The notes below the pieces were generated by a model that saw only the letters and a list, made by a program, of their open reading frames with translations, was not told the origin of the DNA and did not search any database. DNA of 64,000 bases from Mercurialis annua (taxonomy: Eukaryota; Streptophyta; Magnoliopsida; Malpighiales; Euphorbiaceae): contig NC_065576.1 in assembly GCF_937616625.2 (NCBI RefSeq), forward strand, positions 25,776,628 through 25,840,627, read 5' to 3'. This document shows positions 37,801 through 51,417 of the stretch, piece by piece. The translations under genes and the position numbers were made by a program. Positions within the stretch are counted from its first letter, which is position 1; each line of letters starts with the position of its first letter.

Positions 37801-40800
37801 GCGACATACATATCAATTGTCTTTTTTCACGCACAACCTTACCATGCTTAAGTGATCTGAACGACGCGTAAATAGACTTGAGATGCGACATACTAATCTA
37901 TTGTCATTTTTTATGCACACTTTGCGTAATATAACCTAACCATGCTTAGGTAATCGGAACAACGCGTAAAAGAGACTTGTGACGCGACATAAGCATGGTA
38001 ATCGAAACGACGAATTAAAGAGACTGGAGACGCGCCATACTAATCTAGCGTCACTTTGTACGCACACTTTGAGTAATATAACCTAACTATGCTTAGGTAA
38101 TCGCAACGACGCGTTAAAGAGACTTGAGACGCGACATACTAATCTAGCATCACTTTTCACGCACACTTTGTGTAATATAACCTAACCATGCTTAAGTAAT
38201 CCGATCGACACGTTAAACAAACTTGAGACGCGGCATAATAATATAGCGCCACTTTTGACACACGCTTTGCGTAAATAACCTAACCATGCTTAGGCGCGTT
38301 AAAGAGATTTGAGACGCGACATACTAATCTAGCGTCACTTTTCACGCACCCTTTGCGTAATATAACCTAACCATGCTTAGGTAATCGGAACGACGCGTTC
38401 AATAGACTTGAGATGTGACATACTAATCTAGTCACTTTTCACGCACACTTTGGGTAATATAACCTAACCATGCTTAGATAATCGAAACGACGCGTTAAAG
38501 AGACTTGAGATTGGACATACTATTCTAGCATTACTTTTCACGCACACTTTGCGTAATATAACCTAACCCTGCTTAGGTATACGGAACGACGCGTTAGAGA
38601 GACGTGCGACGCGACCTAAGCATGGTAATCGAAATAATGCGTTAAAGAGACTTGAGACACGACATACTAATCTAGCGTCACTTTTCACGCACACCTTGCG
38701 TAAAATAACCTAACAAGGCTTAGGTAATCAAAACGACGTGTTAGATAGACTTAAGACGCGACATACATATCAATTGTCTTTTTTCACGCACAACCTAACC
38801 ATACTTTTGTAATCTGAACGACGCGTAAATAGACTTGAGATGCGACATACTAATCTATTGTCATTTTTTTATGCACACTTTGCGTAATATAGCCTAACCA
38901 TGCTTAGGTAATCGAAACAACGCGTTAAAGAGACTTGTGACGCGAAATAAGCATGATAATCGAAATGACGCGTTAAAGAGACTTGAGACGAATCATACTA
39001 ACACACGCGAAATAAGCATGATAATCCTAACCATGCTTATGTAATTGGAACGACGCGTTAAAGAGACCTGAGACACGACATACTAATCTAGCGTCACTTT
39101 TGACGCACACTTTGTGTAATATAACCTAGCCATGCTTAGGTAATCCGATTGACACGTTAAACGGACTTGAGACGCGACATAATAATCTAGGGTCACTTTT
39201 GACACACGCTTTGAGTAAATAACCTAACCATGCTTAGGTAATCAGAACAACGCGTTAAAGAGATTTGAGACGCGACATACTAATCTAGCGTCACTTTTCA
39301 TGCACCCTTTGCGTAATATAACCTAACCATGCTTAGGTAATCGGAACGACGCGTTCAATAGACTTGAGATGCGACATACTAATCTAGTCACTTTTCATGC
39401 ACACTTTGCGTAATATAACCTAACCATGCTTAGGTAATCGTAACGACGCGTTAAACAGACTTCAGACGCGACATACTAATCTATTGTTACTTTTCACGCA
39501 CACTTTGCGTAATATAACCTAACCATGCTAAGGTAATCGGAACGACGAGTTAGATAGACTTAAGTCGCGACATACTAATCTATTGTAATTTTTCACCCAA
39601 ACTTTGCGTAACATAACCTAACCATGCTTAAGTAATTGGAACGACTCTTTAAATGGACTTGAGTCGCAACATACTAATTTATTGTCATTTTTCACGCACA
39701 CTTTGGTAATCGGAACGACGCGTTAGAGAGACTTGTGATGCGACATAAGCATGGTAACCGAAACGACGCGTTAAAAAGACTTGAGACGCGCCATATTTAT
39801 CTACCGTCACTTTTTACGCACACTTTGCGTAATATAACCTAACCATGGTTAGGAAATTGGAACGACGCGTTAGAGAGACTTGAGACGCGAGATATACTCT
39901 AGTGTCACTTTTCACACACACTTTACGTAATATAACCTAACAATGCTTAGGAAATTGAAACGACGCGTTAGAGAGACATTAGACGCGACATACTGATTTA
40001 ACGTCACTTTTCACGCAAACTTTGCGTAATATAACCTAACCATGCATAGGTAATCGGAACAACGCGTTAAAGAGACTTGTGACGCGAGATAAGCATGGTA
40101 ATCGAAACGACGCTTTAAAGAGACTTGAGACGAATCATACTAACACACACTTTGCGTAATATAACCTAAAAATGCATAGATAATCGAAACGACGCGTTAA
40201 AGAGAATTGAGATTGGACATACTATTCTAGCGTCACTTTTCATGCACACTTTGGGTAATATAACCTAACCCTGCTTAGGTACACGGGACGACGCGTTAGA
40301 GACGTGTGACGCGACCTAAGCATGGTCATCGAAATGATGCGTTACAGAGACTTGAGATACGACATACTAATCTAGCGTCACTTTTCACGCACACCTTGCG
40401 TAAAATAACCTAACAAGGCTTAGGTAATCAGAACAACGCGTTAGAATGACTTAAGACGCGACATACTTATCTATTTTATTTTTTCACGCACAACCTAACC
40501 ATGCTTAAGTAATCTGAACGACGCGTTAATAGACTTGAGATGCGACATACTTATCTATTGTCATTTTTTATGCACACTTTGCATAATATAACCTAACCAT
40601 GCTTAGGTAATCGGAACAACGCGTTAAAGAGACTTGTGACGCGACATAAGCATTGTAATCGAAACGACACGTTAATGAGACTTGAGACACGCCATACTAA
40701 TCTAGCGTCACTTTTTACGCACACTTTTCGTAATATAACCTAATCATGCTTAGGTAATCGGAACGACGCGTTAAAGAGACTTGAGACGCGACATACTAAT

Positions 40801-42290
40801 CTAGCGTCACTTTTCACGCCCAATTTGCGTAATATAACCTAGCCATGCTTAGGTAATCCGATCGACGCGTTAAACAGACATGAGACCCGGCATAATAATA
40901 TAGCGTCACTTTTGACAGACGCTTTGCGTAAATAACCTAACCATGCTTAGGTTATCGGAACAACGCGTTAAGGAGATTTGAGACGCGACATACTAATCTA
41001 GCGTCACTTTTCACGCACCCTTTGCGTAATATAACGTAACCATGCTTAGGTAATCGGAACGACGCGTTCAATAGACTTGAGATGCGACATACTAATCTAG
41101 TCACTTTTCACGCACACTTTGCGTAATATAACCTAACCATGCTTGGGTAATCGTAACGACGCGTTAAAGAGACTTCAGACGCGACATACTAATCAATTGT
41201 TACTTTTCACGCACACTTTGCGTAATATAACCTAACCAAATGCTAAGGTAATCAGAACGACGAGTTAGATAGACTTAAGTCGCGACATACTTATCTATTG
41301 TCATTTTTCACGCAAACTTTGCATAATATAACCTAACCATGCTTAAGTAATTGGAACGACTCTTTAAATGGACTTGAGTCGCAACATATTAATCTATTGT
41401 CATTTTTCACCCACACTTTGGTAATCGGAACGACGCGTTAGAGAGACTTGTGATACGACATAAGCATGGTAATCAAAACGACGCGTTAAAAAGACTTGAG
41501 ACGCGCCCTATAATCTGGCGTCACCTTTTACGCACACTTTGCGTAATATAACCTAACCATGCTTAGGAAATCGGAACGACGCGTTAGAGAGACTTGAGAC
41601 GCGACATACTATACTCTAGTGTCACTTTTTACGCACACTTTACATAATATAACCTAACCATGCTTAGGAAATTGAAACGACGCGTTAGAGAGACATTAGA
41701 CGCGACATACTGATTTAACGTCACTTTTCACGCAAACTTTGCATAATATAACCCAACCATGCATAGGTACTCTAGCCTAACCATGCTTAGGTACACGGGA
41801 CGACGCGTTAGAGACGTGTGACGCGACCTAAGCATGGTCATCGAAACGATGCGTTACAGAGACTTGAGACACGACATACTAATCTAGCATCACTTTTCAC
41901 GCACACCTTGCGTAAAATAACCTAACAAGGCTTAGGTAATCAGAACAACGCGTTAGATTGACTTAAGATGCGACATACTTATCTAGTTTCTTTTTTCACG
42001 CACAACCTAACCATGCTTAAGTAATCTGAACGACGCGTAAATAGACTTGAGATGCGACATACTTATCTATTGTCATTTTTTAAGCACACTTTGAATAATA
42101 TAACCTAATCGTGCTTAGGTAATCGGAATAACGCGTTAAAGAGACTTGTGACGCGACATAAGCATGGTAATCGAAACGACGCGTTAAAGAGACTTGAGAC
42201 ACGCCATACTAATCTAGCGTCACTTTTTACGCACACTTTTCGTAATATAACCTAATCATGCTTAGGTAATCGGAACGACGCGTTAAAGAG
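34900..42290 (+). repeat. Irregular 1.5-1.7-kb higher-order repeats
   Basis: The rare join gattggacatactattct recurs at 35832, 37552, 38509 and 40211. The group actctttaaatggacttgag recurs at 35291, 36982, 39644 and 41359. The commonest spacing is about 1.69-1.72 kb, with longer or shorter steps where pieces are missing or added. Each unit carries the 18-bp-deleted monomer (catactaacacacac), the tagtcacttttcac short-spaced monomer and the cggcataataatatagcg monomer. This set is a shorter, less regular form of the 1,749-bp repeat further on. Confidence 0.83.
36514..38960 (+). repeat. 2.4-kb segment copied at 55.0-57.5 kb
   Basis: From cataataatatagcg (36514) to cgcgaaataagcatg (about 38950) the order and variants match 55025 to about 57470. 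Offsets are 18,511 across the first 1.5 kb (tagtcacttttcac, actctttaaatgg, ggcgtcacctttta and the aggacatactat region) and 18,522 after a 12-bp deletion near 38296 in this copy. Similarity is high, with scattered single-base differences. Confidence 0.85.
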
Positions 42291-43982
42291 ACTTGAGACG
42301 CGACATACTAATCTAGCGTCACTTTTCACGCCCAATTTGCGTAATATAACCTAGCCATGCTTAGGTAATCCGATCGACGCGTTAAACAGACTTGAGACCC
42401 GGCATAATAATCTAGCGTCACTTTTGACACACGCTTTGTGTAAATAACCTAACCATGCTTAGGTAATCGGAACGACGCGTTAAAGAGATTTGAGACGCGA
42501 CATACTAATCTAGCGTCTCTTTTCACGCACCCTTTGCGTAATATAACCTAACCATGCTTAGGTAATCGGAACGACGCGTTAAATAGACTTGAGATGCGAC
42601 ATACTAAGCTAGTCGCTTTTCACGCACACTTTGCGTAATATAACCTAACCATGCTTAGGTAATCGTAACGATGCGCTAAAGAGACTTTAGACGTGACATA
42701 TTAATCTATTGTTACTTGAGACTTGTGACGCGACATAAGCATGGTAATCGAAACGACGCGTTAAAGACAGTTGAGACGCGACATACTCATTTAGCATCAC
42801 TTTTCACGTAAACTTTGCATAATATAACAACCATACTTAGGTAATCAGAACGACGCATTAAAGATCCTTGAGACGGGACATTCTAATCTAGGACTTTCAC
42901 ACACACCTTGCGTAATATAACCTAACCATGCTTAGGTAATCGTAACGACACGTTAAATAGACTTGAGATGCGGCATACTAATCTAGCATTACTTCTCTCG
43001 CATACTTTGCGTAATATAACCTAACCATTCTTGGATAATTGGAACGATGCGTTAAAGAGACTTTGGACGCGACATACTAATCTAGCGTCACTTTTCACGC
43101 ACAATTTGCGTAATATAACCTAGCCATGCTTAGGTTATCCGATCGACGCGTTAAACAGACTTGAGACCCGGCATAATAATCTAGCGTCACTTTTGACACA
43201 CGCTTTGTGTAAATAACCTAACCATGCTTAGGTAATCGGAACGACGCGTTAAAGAGATTTGAGACTCGACATACTAAACTAGCATCACTTTTCACGCTCA
43301 CATTGCATAATATAACCTAACCACGCTAAGGTAATCGGAACGACGAGTTAGATAGACTTAAGTCGCGACATACTAATCTATTGTCATTGTTCACGCAAAC
43401 TTTGCGTAATATAACCTAACCATGCTTAAGCAATTGGAACGACTCTTTTAATGGACTTGAGTCGCAACATACTAATCTATTGTCATTTTTCGCGTTAGAG
43501 AGACTTGTGATGCGACATAAGCATGGTAACCGAAACGACGCGTTAAAAAGACTTGAGACGCGCCATATTTATCTAGCGTCACTTTTTACGCACACTTTGC
43601 GTAATATAACCTAACCATGGTTAGGAAATCGGAACGACGCGTTAGAGAGACTTGAGACGCGACATATACTCTAGTGTCACTTTTCATGCACACTTTACGT
43701 AATATAACCTAACAATGCTTAGGAAATTGAAACGACGCGTTAGAGAGACATTAGACGCGACATACTGATTTAACGTCACTTTTCACGCAAACTTTGCGTA
43801 ATATAACCTAACCATGCATAGGTAATCGGAACAACGGGTTAAAGAGACTTGTGACGCGAGATAAGCATGGTAATCGAAACGACGCTTGAAAGAGACTTGA
43901 GACGAATCATACTAACACACACTTTGCGTAATATAACCTAACCATGCTTAGATAATCGAAACGACGCGTTAAAGAGACTTGA
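41775..43982 (+). repeat. Segment duplicated at 45.65-47.92 kb, with one higher-order unit
   Basis: cacgggacgacgcgttagag at 41794 recurs at 45671, cacgcccaatttgcg at 42327 and 46204, and cgtaacgatgcgcta at 42664 and 46541, all exactly 3,877 bp apart. Downstream the offset becomes 3,939-3,940, because this copy has lost about 62 bp at 42717 (attgttacttgagacttgtg). From 42294 on it is an outlying, slightly shortened copy of the 1,749-bp unit. Confidence 0.88.
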
Positions 43983-44090
43983 GATTGGACATACTATTCT
44001 AGGGTCACTTTTCACGCACACTTTGCGTAATATAACCTAACCCTGCTTAGCTAAACGGAACGACAAGTTAGAGAGACGTGTGACGCGACA

Positions 44091-45520
44091 TACTAATCTA
44101 TTGTCATTTTTTATGCACACTTTGCGTAATATACCCTAACCATGCTTAGGTAATCGGAACAACGCTTTAATGAGACTTGTGACGCGACATAAGCATGGTA
44201 ATCGAAACAACGCGTTAAAGAGACTTGAGACGCGCCATACTAATCTAGCCTCACTTTTTACGCACACTTTGAGTAATATAACCTAACCATGCTTAGGTAA
44301 TCGGAACGACGCGTTAAAGAGACTTTAGACGCGACATACTAATCTAGCATCACTTTTCACGCACACTTTGTATAATATAACCTAGCCATGCTTAAGTAAT
44401 CTGATCGACACGTTAAACAAACTTGAGACGCGGCATAATAATATAGCGCCACTTTTAACACACGCTTTGCGTAAATAACCTAACCATGCTTAGGTAATCG
44501 GAACAACGCGTTAAAGAGATTTGAGACGCGACATACTAATCTAGTGTCACTTTTCACGCACCCTTTGCGTAATATAACCTAACCATGCTTAGGTAATCGA
44601 AACGACGCGTTCAATAGACTTGAGATGCGACATACTAATCTAGTCACTTTTCACGCACACTTTGGGTAATATAACCTAACCATGCTTATATAATCGAAAC
44701 GACGCGTTAAAGAGACTTGAGATTGGACATACTATTCTAGCGTTACTTTGCACGCACACTTTGCGTAATATAACCTAACCCTGCGTAGGTATACGGAACG
44801 ACGCGTTAGAGAGACGTGTGACGCGACCTAAGCATCGTAATCGAAATAATGCGTTAAAGAGACTTGAGACACGACATACTAATCTAGCGTCACTTTTCAC
44901 GCACACCTTGCGTAAAATAACCTAACAAGGCTTAGGTAATAAGAACGACGCGTTATATAGACTTAAGACGCGACATACATATCAATTGTCTTTTTTCACG
45001 CACAACCTAACCATGCTTAAGTAATCTGAACGACGCGTAAATAGACTTGATATGCGACATACTAATCTATTGTCATTTTTTATGCACACTTTGCGTAATA
45101 TAGCCTAACCATACTTAGGTAATCGGAACAACGCGTTAAAGAGACTTGTGACGCGAAATAAGCATGGTAATCGTAACGACGCTTTAAAGAGACTTCAGAC
45201 GCGACATACTAATCTATTGTTACTTTTCACGCACACTTTGCATACTATAATCTAACCATGCATAAGGTAATCGGAACGACGCGTTAGAGAAACTTGTGAA
45301 ACGACGTGTTAAAGATACTTAAGACGCGACATACTAATCTAGCTTCACTTTTCACGCACATTTTGCCTAATATAACAACCATGATTACGTATCGGATCGA
45401 CACATTAAAGAGACTGGAGACGCGACATACTAATCTAGCATTACTTTTCTCGCACACTTTGCGCAATATAACCTAACCATTCTTGGGTAATCGGAACGAC
45501 GCGTTAAAGAGACTTGAGAC
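44091..45520 (+). repeat. 1.43-kb segment copied at 56401-57830
   Basis: From tactaatctattgtcatttt at 44091 to the monomer ending gttaaagagacttgagac near 45520, the sequence matches 56401-57830 at a constant offset of 12,310 bp, with only scattered substitutions. Shared rare variants include cactttgagtaatata, cgttactttgcacgcac and gattggacatactattct (44721 and 57031). Beyond 45520 the two diverge abruptly (gaatcatactaac against gcgacatactgatc), which marks the junction. Confidence 0.87.
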
Positions 45521-46170
45521 GAATCATACTAACACACACTTTGCGTAATATAACCTAACCATGCATAGATAATCGAAACGACGCGTTAAAGAGACTTGAG
45601 ATTGGACATACTATTCTAGCGTCACTTTTCATGCACACTTTGGGTAATATAACCTAACCCTGCTTAGGTACACGGGACGACGCGTTAGAGACGTGTGACG
45701 CGACCTAAGCATGGTCATCGAAATGATGCGTTACAGAGACTTGAGACACGACATACTAATCTAGCGTCACTTTTCACGCACACCTTGCGTGAAATAACCT
45801 AACAAGGCTTAAGTAATCAGAACAACGCGTTAGATTGACTTAAGACGCGACATACTTATCTATTTTCTTTTTTCACGCACAACCTAACCATGCTTAAGTA
45901 ATCTAAACGACGCGTAAATAGACTTGAGATGTGACATACTTATCTGTTGTCATTTTTTATGCACACTTTGCATAATATAACCTAACCGTGCTTAGGTAAT
46001 CGGAACAACGCGTTAAAGAGACTTGTGACGCGACATAAGCATGGTAATCGAAACGACGCGTTAAAGAGACTTGAGACACGCCATACTAATCTAGCGTCAC
46101 TTTTTACGCACACTTTTCGTAATATAACCTAATCATGCTTAGGTAATCGGAACGACGCGTTAAAGAGACT

Positions 46171-47919
46171 TGAGACGCGACATACTAATCTAGCGTCACT
46201 TTTCACGCCCAATTTGCGTAATATAACCTAGCCATGCTTAGGTAATCCGATCAACGCGTTAAACAGACTTGAGACCCGGCATAATAATCTAGCGTCACTT
46301 TTGACACACGCTTTGTGTAAATAACCTAACCATGCTTAGGTAATCGGAACGACGCGTTAAAGAGATTTGAGACGCGACATACTAATCTAGCGTCTCTTTT
46401 CACGCACCCTTTGCGTAATATAACCTAACCATGCTTAGGTAATCGGAACGACGCGTTAAATAGACTTGAGATGCGACATACTAAGCTAGTCACTTTTCAC
46501 GCACACTTTGCGTAATATAACCTAACCATGCTTAGGTAATCGTAACGATGCGCTAAAGAGACTTTAGACGTGACATATTAATCTATTGTTACTTGTCACA
46601 CACACTTTGCGTACTATAACCTAACCATGCTTAAGGTAATCGGAACGGCGCGTTTGAGAGACTTGTGACGCGACATAAGCATGGTAATCGAAACGACGCG
46701 TTAAAGACAGTTGAGACGCGACATATCATTTAGCATCACTTTTCACGTAAACTTTGCATAATATAACAACCATACTTAGGTAATCGGAACGACGCATTAA
46801 AGATCCTTGAGACGGGACATTCTAATCTAGGACTTTCACACACACCTTGCGTAATATAACCTAACCATGCTTAGGTAATCGGAACGACATGTTAAATAGA
46901 CTTGAGATGCGACATACTAATCTAGCATTACTTCTCTCGCATACTTTGCGTAATATAACCTAACCATTCTTGGATAATCGAAACGATGCGTTAAAGAGAC
47001 TTGAGACGCGACATACTAATCTAGCGTCACTTTTCACGCACAATTTGCGTAATATAACCTAGCCATGCATAGGTTATCCGATCTACGCGTTAAACAGACT
47101 TGAGACCCGGCATAATAATCTAGTGTCACTTTTGACACACGCTTTGTGTAAATAACCTAACCATGCTTAGGTAATCGGAACGACGCGTTAAAGAGATTTG
47201 AGACGCGACATACTAATCTAGCATCACTTTTCACGCTCACATTGCATAATATAACCTAACCATGCTAAGGTAATCGGAACGACGAGTTAGATAGACTTAA
47301 GTCGCGACATACTAATCTATTGTCATTGTTCACGCAAACTTTGCGTAATATAACCTAACCATGCTTAAGCAATTGGAACGACTCTTTTAATGGACTTGAG
47401 TCGCAAAATACTAATCTATTGTCATTTTTCGCGTTAGAGAGACTTGTGATGCGACATAAGCATGGTAACCGAAACGACGCGTTAAAAAGACTTGAGACGC
47501 GCCATATTTATCTAGCGTCACTTTTTACGCACACTTTGCGTAATATAACCTAACCATGGTTAGGAAATCGGAACGACGCGTTAGAGAGACTTGAGACGCG
47601 ACATATACTCTAGTGTCACTTTTCACGCACACTTTACTTAATATAACCTTAACAATGCTTAGGAAATTGAAACGACGCGTTTGAGAGACATTAGACGCGA
47701 CATACTGATTTAACGTCACTTTTCACGCAAACTTTGCGTAATATAACCTAAACATGCATAGGTAATCGGAACAACGCGTTAAAGAGACTTGTGACGCGTG
47801 ATAAGCATGGTAATCGAAACGACGCTTTAAAGAGACTTGAGACGAATCATACTAACACACACTTTGCGTAATATAACCTAACCATGCTTAGATAATCGAA
47901 ACGACGCGTTAAAGAGACT
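46171..47919 (+). repeat. 1,749-bp higher-order repeat, copy 1
   Basis: First of five in-register copies. The unit has seventeen ~99-bp-class monomers, two of them carrying deletions, and two 48-bp short units. Markers in order: cacgcccaatttgcg (46204), tagtcacttttcac, cgtaacgatgcgct (46541), ggcgcgtttgagagac, ctaggactttcac, a second cacgcacaatttgcg block, actcttttaatggac (47381) and gacgaatcatactaacac (47841). Copy 1 has a private 1-bp loss near 46725 and a 1-bp gain near 47650, so its length stays 1,749. Confidence 0.93.
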
Positions 47920-49668
47920 TGAGACGCGACATACTAATCTAGCGTCACTTTTCACGCCCAATTTGCGTAATATAACCTAGCCATGCATAGGTAATCCGAT
48001 CAACGCGTTAAGCAGACTTGAGAACCGGCATAATAATCTAGCGTCACTTTTGACACACGCTTTGTGTAAATAACCTAACCATGCTTAGGTAATCGGAACG
48101 ACGCGTTAAAGAGATTTGAGACGCGACATACTAATCTAGCCTCTCTTTTCACGCACCCTTTGCGTAATATAACCTAACCATGCTTAGGTAATCGGAACGA
48201 CGCGTTAAATAGACTTGAGATGCGACATACTAAGCTAGTCACTTTTCACGCACACTTTGCGTAATATAACCTAACCATGCTTAGGTAATCGTAACGATGC
48301 GCTAAAGAGACTTTAGACGTGACATATTAATCTATTGTTACTTGTCACACACACTTTGCGTACTATAACCTAACCATGCTTAAGGTAATCGGAACGGCGC
48401 GTTTGAGAGACTTGTGACGCGACATAAGCATGGTAATCGAAACGACGCGTTAAAGACAGTTGAGACGCGACATACTCATTTAGCATCACTTTTCACGTAA
48501 ACTTTGCATAATATAATAACCATACTAAGGTAATCGGAACGACGCATTAAAGATCCTTGAGACGGGACATTCTAATCTAGGACTTTCACACACACCTTGC
48601 GTAATATAACCTAACCATGCTTAGGTAATCGGAACGACACGTTAAATAGACTTGAGATGCGACATACTAATCTATCATTACTTCTCTCGCATACTTTGCG
48701 TAATATAACCTAACCATTCTTGGATAATCGGAACGATGCGTTAAAGAGACTTGAGACGCGACATACTAATCTAGCGTCACTTTTCACGCACAATTTGCGT
48801 AATATAACCTAGCCATGCTTAGGTTATCCGATCTACGCGTTAAACAGACTTGAGACCCGGCATAATAATCTAGCGTCACTTTTGACACACGCTTTGTGTA
48901 AATAACCTAACCATGCTTAGGTAATCGGAACGACGCGTTAAAGAGATTTGAGACGCGACATACTAATCTAGCATCACTTTTCACGCTCACATTGCATAAT
49001 ATAACCTAACCATGCTAAGGTAATCGGAACGACGAGTTAGATAGACTTAAGTCGCGACATACTAATCTATTGTCATTGTTCACGCAAACTTTGCGTAATA
49101 TAACCTAACCATGCTTTAGCAATTGGAACGACTCTTTTAATGGACTTGAGTCGCAACATACTAATCTATTGTCATTTTTCGCGTTAGAGAGACTTGTGAT
49201 GCGACATAAGCATGGTAACCGAAACGACGCGTTAAAAAGACTTGAGACGCGCCATATTTATCTAGCGTCACTTTTTACGCACACTTTGCGTAATATAACC
49301 TAACCATGGTTAGGAAATCGGAACGACGCGTTAGAGAGACTTGAGACGCGACATATACTCTAGTGTCACTTTTCACGCACACTTTACTTAATATAACCTA
49401 ACAATGCTTAGGAAATTGAAACGACGCGTTTGAGAGACATTTGACGCGATATACTGATTTAACGTCACTTTTCACGCAAACTTTGCGTAATATAACCTAA
49501 ACATGCATAGGTAATCGGAACAACGCGTTAAAGAGACTTGTGACGCGAGATAAGCATGGTAATCGAAACGACGCTTTAAAGAGACTTGAGACGAATCATA
49601 CTAACACACACTTTGTGTAATATAACCTAACCATGCTTAGATAATCGAAACGACGCGTTAAAGAGACT
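47920..49668 (+). repeat. 1,749-bp higher-order repeat, copy 2
   Basis: Collinear with copy 1 (cacgcccaatttgcg at 47953, cgtaacgatgcgct at 48290). Variants shared only with copy 3 include gccatgcataggtaatccg with ttaagcagacttgagaacc, ataataaccatactaagg, catgctttagcaattgg, gacatttgacgcgatatac and cactttgtgtaatata. These make copies 2 and 3 the most recently related pair in the array. Confidence 0.93.
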
Positions 49669-51417
49669 TGAGACGCGACATACTAATCTAGCGTCACTTT
49701 TCACGCCCAATTTGCGTAATATAACCTAGCCATGCATAGGTAATCCGATCAACGCGTTAAGCAGACTTGAGAACCGGCATAATAATCTAGCGTCACTTTT
49801 GACACACGCTTTGTGTAAATAACCTAACCATGCTTAGGTAATCGGAACGACGCGTTAAAGAGATTTGAGACGCGACATACTAATCTAGCCTCTCTTTTCA
49901 CGCACCCTTTGCGTAATATAACCTAACCATGCTTAGGTAATCGGAACGACGCGTTAAATAGACTTGAGATGCGACATACTAAGCTAGTCACTTTTCACGC
50001 ACACTTTGCGTAATATAACCTAACCATGCTTAGGTAATCGTAACGATGCGCTAAAGAGACTTTAGACGTGACATATTAATCTATTGTTACTTGTCACACA
50101 CACTTTGCGTACTATAACCTAACCATGCTTAAGGTAATCGGAACGGCGCGTTTGAGAGACTTGTGACGCGACATAAGCATGGTAATCGAAACGACGCGTT
50201 AAAGACAGTTGAGACGCGACATACTCATTTAGCATCACTTTTCACGTAAACTTTGCATAATATAATAACCATACTAAGGTAATCGGAACGACGCATTAAA
50301 GATCCTTGAGACGGGACATTCTAATCTAGGACTTTCACACACACCTTGCGTAATATAACCTAACCATGCTTAGGTAATCGGAACGACACGTTAAATAGAC
50401 TTGAGATGCGACATACTAATCTATCATTACTTCTCTCGCATACTTTGCGTAATATAACCTAACCATTCTTGGATAATCGGAACGATGCGTTAAAGAGACT
50501 TGAGACGCGACATACTAATCTAGCGTCACTTTTCACGCACAATTTGCGTAATATAACCTAGCCATGCTTAGGTTATCCGATCTACGCGTTAAACAGACTT
50601 GAGACCCGGCATAATAATCTAGCGTCACTTTTGACACACGCTTTGTGTAAATAACCTAACCATGCTTAGGTAATCGGAACGACGCGTTAAAGAGATTTGA
50701 GACGCGACATACTAATCTAGCATCACTTTTCACGCTCACATTGCATAATATAACCTAACCATGCTAAGGTAATCGGAACGACGAGTTAGATAGACTTAAG
50801 TCGCGACATACTAATCTATTGTCATTGTTCACGCAAACTTTGCGTAATATAACCTAACCATGCTTTAGCAATTGGAACGACTCTTTTAATGGACTTGAGT
50901 CGCAACATACTAATCTATTGTCATTTTTCGCGTTAGAGAGACTTGTGATGCGACATAAGCATGGTAACCGAAACGACGCGTTAAAAAGACTTGAGACGCG
51001 CCATATTTATCTAGCGTCACTTTTTACGCACACTTTGCGTAATATAACCTAACCATGGTTAGGAAATCGGAACGACGCGTTAGAGAGACTTGAGACGCGA
51101 CATATACTCTAGTGTCACTTTTCACGCACACTTTACTTAATATAACCTAACAATGCTTAGGAAATTGAAACGACGCGTTTGAGAGACATTTGACGCGATA
51201 TACTGATTTAACGTCACTTTTCACGCAAACTTTGCGTAATATAACCTAAACATGCATAGGTAATCGGAACAACGCGTTAAAGAGACTTGTGACGCGAGAT
51301 AAGCATGGTAATCGAAACGACGCTTTAAAGAGACTTGAGACGAATCATACTAACACACACTTTGTGTAATATAACCTAACCATGCTTAGATAATCGAAAC
51401 GACGCGTTAAAGAGACT
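49669..51417 (+). repeat. 1,749-bp higher-order repeat, copy 3
   Basis: Collinear with copy 2 (cacgcccaatttgcg at 49702, cgtaacgatgcgct at 50039, actcttttaatgg at 50880) and appears almost identical to it by eye across the whole unit. The run of shared private variants extends from start to end, as expected of a tandem duplication of one complete unit and not of a short gene-conversion tract. Confidence 0.93.

Noticed and set aside
45284..45466. A nearly identical pair of 60-codon frames at 45284-45466 and 57594-57776 (minus strand), suggesting a conserved small protein
   Set aside because: The pair simply lies within the 1.43-kb satellite duplication at offset 12,310; the similarity extends equally through the non-open flanks.
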